Positions 11,968 to 20,607 of a stretch of 64,000 bases of DNA are shown one piece after another. The translations under genes were made by a program, and so were the position numbers. The stretch spans positions 62,001-126,000 of the forward strand of contig CANJIU010000010.1 in assembly GCA_947474365.1 (NCBI GenBank). The letters are read 5' to 3'. The stretch's first letter is position 1, and every line of letters begins with the position of its first letter. The notes under the pieces were generated by a model. The model searched no databases and was not told where the DNA came from. It saw only the letters and a list, made by a program, of their open reading frames with translations. Origin of the DNA: Opitutia bacterium. Lineage in GTDB: Bacteria; Verrucomicrobiota; Verrucomicrobiia; Opitutales; Opitutaceae.

Positions 11968-12075
11968 GATTTTCGCGGACGCTAGGGGAGGATCGGGGCT
12001 GCGCAACCGTGATTTGGCCCACGCCCGGCAATTAAGGATTTGTTTCGGGGCGCGAAGCGGCTCTTGTCACGTCCC

Positions 12076-12726
12076 ATGACCCGCGCCGAACGCGCCGCCT
12101 TCATCGACCGCCGGCTGGCCGAACTCTATCCCGCCACACCCGTGCCGCTGGATCATCGGGATGCGTTTACGCTGCTGATCGCGGTGCTGCTCTCGGCGCA
12201 ATGCACGGACAAGCGGGTCAACGAGGTCACGCCTCGGCTATTCGCGCGGGCCGACACCCCGGAGAAGATGGCGCTCGTGCCGGTGGAGGAGATCCAACAA
12301 TTCATCCGGCCCTGTGGACTCTCACCGCAGAAGGCGAAGGCGATTGCCGGCCTTTCACGCCTCCTCCTGGAGAAACAAGGCGGGCGGGTGCCCCGGACAT
12401 TTGAGGAACTGGAGGAATTGCCGGGCGTCGGCCACAAGACGGCGAGTGTCGTCATGGCGCAGGCGTTCGGGGTGCCCGCGTTTCCCGTCGATACTCACAT
12501 CCATCGGCTGGCGCAGCGGTGGAAGCTTACCTCAGGGCGCAGCGTCGAGCAGACGGAACGCGACTTGAAGGTCCTCTTTCCGCGGGAGCATTGGAACCAG
12601 CTCCATCTGCGGATCATCTTTTATGGTCGCGAGCATTGCACGGCGCGGGGATGCGATGGCACGACGTGCGAGATTTGCCGGGCCGTGGTGCCGGAACGGA
12701 AACGCGGCGTGACGACAAAAAAGTGA
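12076..12726 (+). CDS. nth: Endonuclease III (DNA glycosylase/AP lyase)
   Basis: 216 residues from ATG 12076; a TTG at 12040 in the same frame adds nothing family-like. HhH-GPD superfamily: the helix-hairpin-helix LPGVGHKTASVV contains the catalytic lysine K121 and PVDTHIHRL the catalytic aspartate D139. It removes oxidised pyrimidines and nicks the abasic site in base excision repair. Four cysteines close the domain (about C188, C193, C198 and C201). Their spacing, X4-X4-X2, differs from the classical C-X6-C-X2-C-X5-C of the E. coli iron-sulfur loop, so cluster binding is likely but of a variant type. Convergent with the chemotaxis gene. Confidence 0.92.
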   Translation: MTRAERAAFIDRRLAELYPATPVPLDHRDAFTLLIAVLLSAQCTDKRVNEVTPRLFARADTPEKMALVPVEEIQQFIRPCGLSPQKAKAIAGLSRLLLEKQGGRVPRTFEELEELPGVGHKTASVVMAQAFGVPAFPVDTHIHRLAQRWKLTSGRSVEQTERDLKVLFPREHWNQLHLRIIFYGREHCTARGCDGTTCEICRAVVPERKRGVTTKK

Positions 12727-12782
12727 GGCCGCAGATTTCTGGGACGGAGTGGCCCCCTGGGCGCCGCGCGAGGTGGGAGCAC

Positions 12783-12820
12783 AAAAAATCCGCCCTGCCG
12801 GCTTGAACCGGGAGGGCGGA
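12783..12820 (-). terminator. Rho-independent terminator of the chemotaxis receptor gene
   Basis: Read on the minus strand, a stem TCCGCCCTCCCGG, loop TTCAAG, and CCGGCAGGGCGGA are followed by six T residues (12788-12783). The stem arms are 12808-12820 and 12789-12801. It lies 20 bp past the stop of the receptor gene. Confidence 0.88.
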
Positions 12821-12839
12821 TGTGACGCGCCAGGCGCGT

Positions 12840-14822
12840 TCAGCTGAAGGCGAGTTCAGGCTTTGGTTTCGAAGAGCCGTTGAGCTTCAGCATCGGACGG
12901 CGGTTGTTTCCCTTGGCTGGAGGCAGGGCGTGGGCGGTGGACGGCGCATGCTCGGCGGAGGCGGGATGGGCTTTTTCCACCCGTTTCTCGGCGGGCGCCG
13001 TGGCGTGTTCGGTGGAAAGGCCGACGAGCGCGGCGAGTTGCACGGCGGCGAAGCGCAGTTCTTCGGACTGGGCGTTCAACTCCTCCGAGGCGCTGGCCGT
13101 TTCTTCGGCGGTCGCGGCATTGGACTGCGTGACCTTGTCGAGCTGGCTGATGGCGGTGTTGATCTGGTCGATGCCCGAGCTCTGCTCGGTCGAGGCGGTG
13201 GAGACTTCGGCGACGAGCGTGTCGACGTGGCGGGCCTTTTCCAGAATCTGGGTCAGGCAGGCGGCGACTTGATTGGAAAGTTCCACGCCCTGTTCGCTGC
13301 GAGTGGTGGCCTCGGAGATCTTCTCGGCGGTCTCCTTGGCGGCGACGGCGCACCGTTGGGCCAGGCTGCGAACCTCATCGGCGACCACGGCAAAACCGGC
13401 GCCTGCTTCGCCCGCCCGGGCGGCTTCGACCGCGGCGTTCAGGGCGAGGATGTTGGTCTGAAACGCGATCTCGTCGATCGTCTTCAGGATCTTGGAGATG
13501 TCGGCCGAGGACTGGCGGATCGCCTCCATGGCCTGTTGCATGCGTTGCATCTCGGACGAGCCGCGTTCGGCTGCGGTCCGGGCCTCGTCGGCGGACACCT
13601 TGGCTGAGCCCGCGTTGCTGGCGTTGTGCTTGGTGGTGCTGGAGAGTTCCTCCAACGAGGAGCTGATTTCCTCCAGTGAGGCCGCCTGTTCGCTGGAGCC
13701 CTCGGCAAGGGACTGGCTGGCGGACGATACCTGGCCCGAGGCGGACGCGACCTGCAGCGAGCCCTGGGTCAGCGACTGCGACGTGGTGGACAGCACCTTG
13801 TTGATGCTGCGGACGATCAACAGGGCGCAGCCGATGCTCGCCGCGATCACCAGCACGAGTCCGATCATGACCTTGGTCGATGAGGAGGCGAGGCCTTCAG
13901 CGGTCGTGCGGGAGTATTCCAGGGTGCGCTCGATTGAGCGTTTCAGGACGCCGTTGACCACGGAGTCAAATTCGTCGCCGGCCTTGGCGCGTTGCGCACC
14001 CACCTGCTGGCTATGGCGGTAGTTTTTGATGATGGCGTCGACGCCCGCGTGATAGGTGTCGGCGGACTTCTTGACGACTTCAAGCTGCTTGAGATCGGCT
14101 TCCTCGGAGGTGATCTTCAGCAATTGCTGGCGGCGCTTCTCCATCTCGTCGAACTGCGGCAGCACCTTTTCGATCAGCTGGGGATCGCGCAGGGCCTGGG
14201 CTTTGAACGTGGCGACCCGGATGGCGTTGCCCGCATCGATGATGTGGTTGGCGATTTCGCTCTTGCTGCGGCGGATCTCCAGCTTGTCCTTGGAGAGGCC
14301 GGCAGAGATCTCCTTGGCCAGCATTTGGTCCTCTTCGTCGATGTAGCTGGAGATTTCCTTGACGAAGCTTGCCGCGGACGTGTCCAGCTGCTGGCGGATC
14401 TGGGCGAGTTCGACGACAAGGGTGCGGGTGGCCTCGAAGCCGGCGAGGTAGTTCTTGAGATCTTCTTCGGCGGCTTTCACGCCATCGCGGAGGGCGGTGA
14501 GCTCCGGGTGGCTGACGCTGAGTTTGCGGGCGTTGTCGAGGGCGGTCGACACGTTGCCGAGGTGTTTCTTGGCAAGTTCGAGCTCAGCGATGTCGCCCGT
14601 GAGACCATACGTGCGCACGGCGAGCTGGGCGTTGGCGGAAGCATCGCTCAATTCGGCGGAGACTCCGGCCTGGGGAGCGACGGCCTCGGCGAGGAACGAG
14701 GCCCCGGTTGCGGCGCTCCGCATGTGGTAGACCGCAAACAGCCCGAGGATGGCGCTGAAAACGACCAGAACGAGGAAACCGGCGTTGATCCGGCGCGAAA
14801 TCGTGAGTGTTGAGGTATCCAT
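12840..14822 (-). CDS. Methyl-accepting chemotaxis protein
   Basis: 660 residues from ATG 14822. One transmembrane segment follows the short N-terminus ([19 protein letters not shown]), then a periplasmic helical region of about 270 residues resembling four-helix-bundle ligand domains, a second transmembrane helix ([20 protein letters not shown]), and a cytoplasmic signalling domain. The hairpin tip reads [20 protein letters not shown], the conserved contact site for CheA and CheW. It senses a periplasmic ligand and signals to the flagellar motor or another Che pathway. The C-terminal tail ends KPKPELAFS, without a CheR-docking pentapeptide. A strong terminator follows. Confidence 0.93.
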   Translation of the reverse strand: MDTSTLTISRRINAGFLVLVVFSAILGLFAVYHMRSAATGASFLAEAVAPQAGVSAELSDASANAQLAVRTYGLTGDIAELELAKKHLGNVSTALDNARKLSVSHPELTALRDGVKAAEEDLKNYLAGFEATRTLVVELAQIRQQLDTSAASFVKEISSYIDEEDQMLAKEISAGLSKDKLEIRRSKSEIANHIIDAGNAIRVATFKAQALRDPQLIEKVLPQFDEMEKRRQQLLKITSEEADLKQLEVVKKSADTYHAGVDAIIKNYRHSQQVGAQRAKAGDEFDSVVNGVLKRSIERTLEYSRTTAEGLASSSTKVMIGLVLVIAASIGCALLIVRSINKVLSTTSQSLTQGSLQVASASGQVSSASQSLAEGSSEQAASLEEISSSLEELSSTTKHNASNAGSAKVSADEARTAAERGSSEMQRMQQAMEAIRQSSADISKILKTIDEIAFQTNILALNAAVEAARAGEAGAGFAVVADEVRSLAQRCAVAAKETAEKISEATTRSEQGVELSNQVAACLTQILEKARHVDTLVAEVSTASTEQSSGIDQINTAISQLDKVTQSNAATAEETASASEELNAQSEELRFAAVQLAALVGLSTEHATAPAEKRVEKAHPASAEHAPSTAHALPPAKGNNRRPMLKLNGSSKPKPELAFS

Positions 14823-15325
14823 GGTGAATCGGAGAGTTCCGGAGTTGAATAAATGTAACGCTGAACAGAACGGCTCCTTTGGGCGGCTCCTTGAACGGAT
14901 TGTTTCCCCCGGGTCGGAAGTAAGTTTTGATAATGGCCTGGGCAATAAACCCTGTGCCGGAATTGGGGCGGCGCTGAACGGTTGTTTTCATGGGAGGATT
15001 TCCTCTCCCGACGAGGGGAAACTGCTTGGAGGCGCCGCAGGCCTTCGCGACATCGTGCCGAAAACGGGACAAGAAATGCGTTTCATTCCTGGTCAGGCGG
15101 CGATTTCCCGATGCTGATGGGACCGCGGTTAGGATGATTCCAAAACGCGGATGGGTGGGTGGGGCAGACCTGAGCGGCCTGGCGATGATCGGGAGGGGCG
15201 AAGTCAGTGGCGTCCGGCGAAAATGACTTGGTGGGGACGGACGGTTTTGCGCGGGTGGGCGGAGATGGGGGCAAAACAAAGGATTGATTTCAGCGGATCG
15301 GCTCCTAATGGTCGCGTTTCTTTCT
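14823..15325. other. Intergenic region between chemotaxis gene and tRNA-Val
   Basis: About 500 bp with no convincing gene. On the minus strand it is the leader of the chemotaxis gene and contains several GC-rich imperfect hairpins (for example around 14990-15060) and a direct repeat GGAGCCG (two copies about 15 bp apart, near 14870-14895). A structured leader or riboswitch was considered but no known conserved core could be matched. The right end carries the tRNA promoter. Confidence 0.5.
15284..15311 (+). promoter_or_regulatory. Probable sigma-70 promoter of tRNA-Val
   Basis: A -35 hexamer TTGATT (15284-15289), a 16-bp spacer and a -10 hexamer TAATGG (15306-15311) stand 15 bp before the tRNA 5' end. 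Spacing and position are as expected for a stable RNA gene. Confidence 0.55.
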
Positions 15326-15402
15326 GGACGCTTAGCTCAGTTGGTTAGAGCACCTGCTTCACACGCAGGGGGTCTGCGGTTCGAGTCCGCAAGCGTCCAC
15401 CA
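15326..15402 (+). tRNA. tRNA-Val (anticodon CAC)
   Basis: A 77-base cloverleaf. Acceptor arms are GGACGCT and AGCGTCC, the D-arm contains TTAGCTCAGTTGGTTAGAGC, the anticodon arm is CCTGC TTCACAC GCAGG with anticodon CAC reading GUG, and the T-arm has GGTTCGAGTCC. Discriminator A and an encoded CCA end the gene. The switch from core genes on its left to accessory genes on its right makes it a likely integration site of the island, although no integrase or second copy of the tRNA 3' end was seen. Confidence 0.95.
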
Positions 15403-15405
15403 TCT

Positions 15406-15438
15406 AAAATCCTTGAGCTAAACGACCTTGGATTTTTT
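15406..15438 (+). terminator. Weak terminator after tRNA-Val
   Basis: AAAATCC (15406-15412) can pair with GGATTTT (15430-15436), followed by further T residues. The stem is short and AT-rich and the loop long, so it is only a moderate candidate. Confidence 0.4.
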
Positions 15439-15585
15439 GAGTGAAATTTGGAAAAGGGACGAAAAAGTCGTTTTGGCGAGTTTTCGGTGATTTTCGGGGT
15501 TATTTTGTTCCTTTTTTGTTCCTTGCCGTTCCCTGCGCTTATGAGCGCGAGAAACGGATTTTGATGCCTCGTGCGATCGATTTTT

Positions 15586-16149
15586 TTAGGGCGCGATGCG
15601 ACGATGGAGCGGCGGAGTTTTTTGTGAAGACTCGGCGGTTGCCGTTAGGGCGTGGTGGGGTTGAGAGCGAGATGAAGCACCGCCAACCGTTTTTGAGCAG
15701 TTCAACGATTCTTCCTGTTGCAGATTTCTGAGTCGCTCGGATTCGATGATGCGCAGCCACGTTTGGTCATCGACGAAAAATTCTTCGGCGTCGCAAATCA
15801 GCACCGGGAAACCTGGGAACGTCCTGAAGATCGATTCAGCCTCCGGGACGGTGAGTTTCGCCGGCGCGTAAGCGAGAATTACTTTCTCTCCTGCCCCGAC
15901 GAAGGCTAGGAAAGGCAACTTCGGTGACAGACCTAAAATCACAGGCCGGAGTTCGAGGTGCATTGTGAGGTCGTTCGCGTTGCGCTGCCGGATGTGCCGG
16001 AGCGCGTGACTGAGGTGCGTGGACGGCAGAAAACACCGCCCAAGTGTAGTGTGGCGGTGAAGTAAAAAGGGGCGACCTTCCGCCGAGAGATAGAGAGAGA
16101 CGGACTTGTTGTGATCGATCGCGAGAAGTGTGTCAGAGATATTGAGCAT
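15586..16149 (-). CDS. Hypothetical island protein, family A copy 1
   Basis: 187 residues, function unknown. Residues 1-145 align by eye with the 138-residue protein at 16755-17171: both start ML-x-x-x-DTL, share ELRP/DLHP-x-x-x-GLS followed by FVGAGEKVILAY / FVSGRERVVIAY, and a FP-x-x-PVLICDAEEF / LPLLVTEDQIL segment. The C-terminal 45 residues (Ser/Thr/His-rich) have no counterpart and may be a read-through extension. No signal peptide or membrane segment. A 37-bp sequence over its start codon recurs at 27750-27785. Confidence 0.6.
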   Translation of the reverse strand: MLNISDTLLAIDHNKSVSLYLSAEGRPFLLHRHTTLGRCFLPSTHLSHALRHIRQRNANDLTMHLELRPVILGLSPKLPFLAFVGAGEKVILAYAPAKLTVPEAESIFRTFPGFPVLICDAEEFFVDDQTWLRIIESERLRNLQQEESLNCSKTVGGASSRSQPHHALTATAESSQKTPPLHRRIAP

Positions 16150-16273
16150 GTGATCTTGGTTGAACGGTGATGTCGGGTGCCGGTGAATGGAGAGCAGCGC
16201 CTAAGGTGAGTTCGCTGAGGGAGCGTGACGGGCGTCTCCTATTCCGCAGTGAGACGATTCCCACGTCTGCGGC

Positions 16274-16750
16274 CTATTGAGGTGTTTGCTGCACGACGTT
16301 CGGATTTCTAGCCCGCAGAACGGCACTTAGAGCACATAAGCCCAAGCCGTGTGGCGAAAGTTTCCCTGGATTGGCTTCTACCCGATACGGCACCACCAAA
16401 TGAGGGACGTCCCCGAGTTTTGCCCCGAAGCCCCGCCCGAAGTTGGGTTCGTGCGGGTTGAGACAAACGGCGACGAGCGGCCGATTTCCACGGTGGATCA
16501 CCGCGAAGGGAACTTGCGCTTCGGTGCCGACGCGCCGGATCTCCAGCCGGAAGTCCGTGCGGGCCCCGCGTCCGATCAGGAAAGTGATGAGAGTGCGGGC
16601 TAGAAATTCAGTGCCGTGCAAGGGATCGCCTGGCTGATTGCTTCGCACCACGAATCGGCCCCGGGCGGAGTCGTATAGGAGATGGTAACTGTCATCTGAG
16701 CTGCGCGCCCACACGTCGGTGGCAATTTGCGAGAGTATTGGAAAATTCAT
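16274..16750 (-). CDS. Hypothetical island protein
   Basis: 158 residues, unrecognised. It starts 4 bp after the stop of the gene at 16755-17171 and so is probably in one operon with it. Soluble, mixed alpha/beta composition (YHLLYDSARGRFVVRSNQPG; FRLEIRRVGTEAQVPFAVIH; GDVPHLVVPYRVEANPG). No motif that sets a function. Confidence 0.55.
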   Translation of the reverse strand: MNFPILSQIATDVWARSSDDSYHLLYDSARGRFVVRSNQPGDPLHGTEFLARTLITFLIGRGARTDFRLEIRRVGTEAQVPFAVIHRGNRPLVAVCLNPHEPNFGRGFGAKLGDVPHLVVPYRVEANPGKLSPHGLGLCALSAVLRARNPNVVQQTPQ

Positions 16751-16754
16751 GGGA

Positions 16755-17171
16755 TTAGTTGCGGGATGGGTCGCGCATCATGCGGGTGTGGATGTCGCGG
16801 TTTGCGAGGATTTGATCCTCGGTCACGAGCAGCGGCAGTTTGGGGAACGCGTTGAAAAGCGCGGTCGCTTCTTCGTGCGACACCGCCATGGGAACGTAAG
16901 CGATGACGACCCGTTCACGTCCGCTAACGAAAACGATGAGCGAGGGCTGTCGGGATAAGCCCGGGACCTCCGGATGGAGATCGAGGCGAATGCTAATGAG
17001 GCTGTAGTCGACGACGTCTTGCAGCAAGTCTGCCAAAGAGTCGGATTTCAGGTAGCGGTGGAACGGCGCGGCGCGCCGAAAGGAAATGTAAACTTGTTTT
17101 TTTTCGTCGTAACACAGATCGGCAAGGTGGAGCGGATCTGTTGCGACAAGGGTATCGGTGGGATGGAGCAT
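16755..17171 (-). CDS. Hypothetical island protein, family A copy 2
   Basis: 138 residues, paralogous to the protein at 15586-16149 over its whole length (shared GLS-x-x-P-x-L-x-x-FV-x-G-x-x-VIAY core). Function unknown. First gene of an apparent two-gene operon with 16274-16750. Lower GC and less biased codon use than the flanking core genes. Confidence 0.58.
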   Translation of the reverse strand: MLHPTDTLVATDPLHLADLCYDEKKQVYISFRRAAPFHRYLKSDSLADLLQDVVDYSLISIRLDLHPEVPGLSRQPSLIVFVSGRERVVIAYVPMAVSHEEATALFNAFPKLPLLVTEDQILANRDIHTRMMRDPSRN

Positions 17172-17321
17172 ATGAATTGGCGTAGTAGGGAGCGCGTCCG
17201 GGATGGTGTTTCATGACGATTCGCGCCTCGGCGGTGTGAAGAAGGCACAGTGATCGCGACGCGACAGAGCCGCGTGGGGCGAGCGAACCGTTCAGGCGTC
17301 GAATCGAACGGGACGGAAAAT

Positions 17322-17355
17322 AAAAAAGGCCGGCACCGCGATGGATGCCGGCCTT
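17322..17355 (-). terminator. Rho-independent terminator of family B gene 1
   Basis: On the minus strand, AAGGCCGGCA (17346-17355), a 10-base loop and TGCCGGCCTT (17326-17335) are followed by TTTTTT (17327-17322). A very similar GGCCGGC hairpin follows the paralogous gene at 18201-18231, so the terminator was duplicated with the gene. Confidence 0.88.
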
Positions 17356-17375
17356 GTGGATGCGTAGCCGTCAGG

Positions 17376-17942
17376 CTACGCCGCGTGCTCGTCGACACTG
17401 AATTCAATCCAGGATCGGAAGTCGGTGACGAGTGGCGGGAGGATGGTGGCGAGCGTTATCCGATCGATGATGCGTGAAGCAACTGCGGCATGCAGTTTCG
17501 GTAACGCATGGTCTGCGGGCAGATTGAGGAGCCTGCGGAGAGCGTTGAGTTGCGGTGCTGACGCAGTCGCCTCGTTTCCGAGGGGCTGAAAGGCATGCTT
17601 CGGCAGAATGGCCATGATCAACTCTGGGAGACATGTGAGCACGCGACCCAGCCAGAGGTCACCTCGTCCATCGTAGACCGCCACGTTGAGCGGGTCAGGA
17701 TCGATGAGAATGAAGCGCTGGTTACCGTCAGCCATGGTGGAGATGTAGCTTGGAGCCCCAGGGTAGAGCGGGGGCGACCAGTGAGTCGGCACACCTCCGA
17801 TTACGATGGTGTTGCGAGAATTGCGCGCTTGGCTGGCTAAATCGGCTTCGTGAGCCGCGCGTTGCAGGATCGCATGCGCGTCGCGCTGTTTGGTTCGGCT
17901 GCGGCTGAGCTGGAACTGTTCAGTCGAGTGGAGTATTTTCAT
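17376..17942 (-). CDS. Hypothetical island protein, family B copy 1
   Basis: 188 residues, same length as its paralog at 18255-18821 and clearly homologous throughout: MKIL-x-x-TE-x-FQL-x-x-SR, TIVIGGVPTHWSPPLY / TVTIGGVPTYWSPPFV, LIDPDPLNVAVYDGRGDLW / LVDPKTLNVALYEGSGDLW, and LPADHALPKLHA / LPVDHELPILHA. The motif GGVPT-x-WSPP and the acidic strand FILIDPDPLNVAVYDG do not match a family I know. Soluble, no signal peptide. It has its own terminator and so is probably monocistronic. Confidence 0.65.
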   Translation of the reverse strand: MKILHSTEQFQLSRSRTKQRDAHAILQRAAHEADLASQARNSRNTIVIGGVPTHWSPPLYPGAPSYISTMADGNQRFILIDPDPLNVAVYDGRGDLWLGRVLTCLPELIMAILPKHAFQPLGNEATASAPQLNALRRLLNLPADHALPKLHAAVASRIIDRITLATILPPLVTDFRSWIEFSVDEHAA

Positions 17943-18254
17943 GAGGGATTTGTTTGATGGGTTGTTTTTGTTAGACGCGTGAGCCGCTGGGTGATTGGAG
18001 GTAACTTCCGAAGTCAGTTCCGAATCGGGACTGAATCGAATGGGTCGAAAGTATGACGCTCGATTGTGCGTTATGCGGCCGAAGGGCCATCGCAGCGAAG
18101 CTCGCTGGCCCGCGGCCTCCGAATAGTCGAGGCTCAGAACAGCCTCGGAAGTTTTGGCGACATGAGCGTTTGCTCATGGAATCTGGCGCCAGTGAAAATG
18201 AAAAGGCCGGCACCTTGAGAGGGGCCGGCCTCGCTATCATGCGCAATCGTCAGA
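17943..18254. other. Intergenic region between the family B paralogs, with duplicated upstream element and terminator
   Basis: The 17943-18150 part is the upstream region of the first copy and contains TGGGTCGAAAG (18041-18051) and a CAGCGAAGCTCG segment. The same elements appear upstream of the second copy at 18957-18967 and about 19010-19022. A minus-strand hairpin at 18201-18231 (GCCGGCCT arms, four T) terminates the second copy. The conserved spacing suggests a regulatory role. Confidence 0.6.
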
Positions 18255-18821
18255 TTAGGCTGCGACCGTCTTCGAGCTTGGGTTGATCCAAGCTTCGAAG
18301 TCCGCTGCGATTGGCGTGAGTGCCTTGCCGAGCACCACTCGATCGATGACCAATGAGACTGCCGACGCATGAAGTATCGGCAGTTCGTGATCGACAGGCA
18401 GATCGAGAACTTTTCGGAGCGTCGACAATTGGCGGGCCGATGCGACTTCGTCCACGGCGGGCAAGCTCAACGCGCGCCGGGGCAATGCAGCCAGGATCAT
18501 TTCCGCCTGTTGCGTCAGCAGGCGACGCTGCCACAGGTCGCCGCTTCCCTCGTAAAGAGCCACATTGAGTGTTTTGGGATCGACGAGGAAAAGTCGTTTG
18601 ATGCCCTCGGACATAGTCGTGATGTAGGGCGATGCTTCCGCAACGAACGGAGGCGACCAATAGGTCGGCACCCCTCCGATCGTAACGGTTTGGCGGACCT
18701 CTTGTGCCTGAGCGGCAAGAGTGTCTTTCTTGATGAAGCGTTGAAGTGCCTCAAGTGCGTCGAATTGTTTGCGACGGCTTTTGGTGAGCTGGAATATTTC
18801 GGTAGCTGGGAGTATTTTCAT
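18255..18821 (-). CDS. Hypothetical island protein, family B copy 2
   Basis: 188 residues from ATG 18821 (MKILPATEIFQLTKSRRKQF). An in-frame ATG at 18980 would add 53 residues that the paralog lacks, so the internal start is chosen. Homologous end to end to 17376-17942 (see shared blocks there). The C-terminus is FEAWINPSSKTVAA against FRSWIEFSVDEHAA. Function unknown. Gene, upstream element and terminator together make a tandem duplication of about 0.9 kb. Confidence 0.65.
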   Translation of the reverse strand: MKILPATEIFQLTKSRRKQFDALEALQRFIKKDTLAAQAQEVRQTVTIGGVPTYWSPPFVAEASPYITTMSEGIKRLFLVDPKTLNVALYEGSGDLWQRRLLTQQAEMILAALPRRALSLPAVDEVASARQLSTLRKVLDLPVDHELPILHASAVSLVIDRVVLGKALTPIAADFEAWINPSSKTVAA

Positions 18822-19464
18822 ATGTTGGGTTGGTGGATGTTTGTTTGATAGCCATGCGATGCCGGATAGTCGGCAGCAGCACGCGAGAGCGTCCGCAGGC
18901 TTTGCGAACGGAGGCGGACTCTCTCGAAATCGGGTCCGAGATAAGATTGGCTCAGATGGGTCGAAAGAGTGACACGTCACTCTCCCCTACACTATTGGGC
19001 GGAGGGCAACCGCGGCGAAGCTCGGGGGCCAGCAGCGCTAAAGACACCCAAGGTTTGAAGTATGGCGGAGCGAGATGGGACGGGGCGCCGAAGACTGCGC
19101 AGCAGTCAGCCCCGCCGATCAAACGAGCGGGAGGTTCCCTGCACCCTTTTGGGGGAGCGGGGGAAGGGGCGTGTGGGGGAATGGTCACCCACGACAATCG
19201 CAGGCGAAGTCACACGTCTGGTAGGCACCGTCGTTGAGCGAAATTTCGAAGCCCTTCAAAATAGGTGCACACGCGTTCTCTCGGCAGAAGACAATGCACG
19301 CCGAGGTCAATTTCCGTTTGCTAGACAAGTGGCCACCCTCTTCGGCGGGGTTCGACTGGACACACGGCGGGAAATGCGTCGGTGGCTGACATCGGAAACA
19401 AGTTCGCGATTCCGCTGGGTGGAATCGGTTCGATATTCTGAAGCCGCTCCAATCTTCAAACTCG
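18822..19464. other. 643-bp gene-poor stretch between family B genes and Wadjet
   Basis: The left part holds the upstream element of family B copy 2 (TGGGTCGAAAG at 18957-18967). The rest (about 19040-19464) has no convincing gene; a proline-rich minus-strand frame at 18952-19197 is rejected. It separates two co-directional blocks and is where transcription from jetD would have to end, but I see no strong hairpin with a T-run. Confidence 0.5.
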
Positions 19465-20604
19465 TCATGATCCTTCGATAACGGCCGACAATTCTAACTG
19501 AGGAATTTTCTCTTGTTCGATCGAGCGTCTGCGATCGAATAACTCGCGAGCAACGTCTCGTTCACTGTCAGTCAGATGAGGAAGATTGTAGTCAGTCGGA
19601 AGCTTTGCTTCCGTGGCGTAGGACTCATATTTTGCCAGCACTGAGCCATCCATTAGAATTGAGCGGACGTTCGGGAACTTCGCCCGGAGGCGATTTAAAA
19701 TAACAAAGCCAAAGGGATCCAGATCGCCCCAATAGGTGAGATTAGTTTGGCGCAGCCACGTCAAATCCGCCACCCGCGCTGCCGCATTCCCTTCACCGAA
19801 GAGCACGAGCGCTCCACGCACCGGCGGGAAGGCAAGAAATGTCATCAGGTTTTCGACCATGAAGATCTTCTCCGCCCCCAATGGCTGGATTCGAAGCGTG
19901 TCGATGGAAACGGACAGATCATCCACGGGATAGCCGTTCGCAGTGCGGACCGCCTGATCAAGAAACCGAAAACGGAGGAACGACGCTGGCGGCTGGCGCA
20001 AGCCAAGCTGAGCAAAATAGTCAGGACCCTGTGTCCAATGGGGCCCAGGAATAGTGCTTAGGATACTACAGATCGTCCGTTGCTCATCGCCCAAAAGCTT
20101 TCCCGATACATGCAGTGGTAATTGGCGAGGATAACATTCCGGCCGCGGGAAAAGGAGCAAATAATTGAGCACCGCAGCTATGTCCGCCCATTTCCCTGAC
20201 TTGGCCAACACGTCCAGCGGGTGCTCCCGCGCCCACGTCGATGCTGACGGCACCAAGTTTTCTATCAGGGTAATTTCCCTGACGATGATCGCAAATTCGG
20301 ACTCTTTTTCGATGAAACGCAGGAAGTTTCCGGCGTCGGGAAAAAAGACCCGTGAAGGAAACCGCTGCTGCCCAAACATGGTTCCAACCAGCTCAGTTTC
20401 CACGGTGTAGCCGTGTCCGACTGTTGTCGCGCTGCCGTTCATCAGAGAACGGGACTCTTCGGCGATCCGATCTAGTTCACGCCCACCGCGTGGACGCCCA
20501 AAGTCGATGTCGTAAGGAAAGATACTGCGCCCCGCGAAGTGTTCACGCAGGAAGTCGCGATATTTGTTGGCCGCCGTCCGGCGAATTTCCTCCGGTGAGC
20601 GCAT
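19465..20604 (-). CDS. jetD: Wadjet system nuclease subunit JetD
   Basis: 379 residues: N-terminal DUF3322-type region (about 1-185) and C-terminal DUF2220/Toprim-like domain. Catalytic acidic residues are visible: E251 in MVENLMTFLAFP and D294/D296 in YWGDLDPFGFVILNRLR, the pattern of topoisomerase VI-like Toprim domains. In the described systems JetD cleaves circular plasmid DNA after JetABC has extruded it in a loop. Last gene of jetABCD, starting 3 bp after jetC. About 57% GC, below the core genes. Confidence 0.92.
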   Translation of the reverse strand: MRSPEEIRRTAANKYRDFLREHFAGRSIFPYDIDFGRPRGGRELDRIAEESRSLMNGSATTVGHGYTVETELVGTMFGQQRFPSRVFFPDAGNFLRFIEKESEFAIIVREITLIENLVPSASTWAREHPLDVLAKSGKWADIAAVLNYLLLFPRPECYPRQLPLHVSGKLLGDEQRTICSILSTIPGPHWTQGPDYFAQLGLRQPPASFLRFRFLDQAVRTANGYPVDDLSVSIDTLRIQPLGAEKIFMVENLMTFLAFPPVRGALVLFGEGNAAARVADLTWLRQTNLTYWGDLDPFGFVILNRLRAKFPNVRSILMDGSVLAKYESYATEAKLPTDYNLPHLTDSERDVARELFDRRRSIEQEKIPQLELSAVIEGS

Positions 20605-20607
20605 GGG

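Noticed and set aside
14990-15116. Possible riboswitch (cyclic di-GMP type) in the chemotaxis gene leader
   Set aside because: Hairpins and a GCGAAGGCC-like string are present, but the conserved GNRA tetraloop receptor and junction of the known class could not be matched by eye.
18952-19197. Proline-rich 81-codon minus-strand frame
   Set aside because: No ribosome site, biased low-complexity composition, and it overlaps the upstream element of family B copy 2; not supported as a gene.
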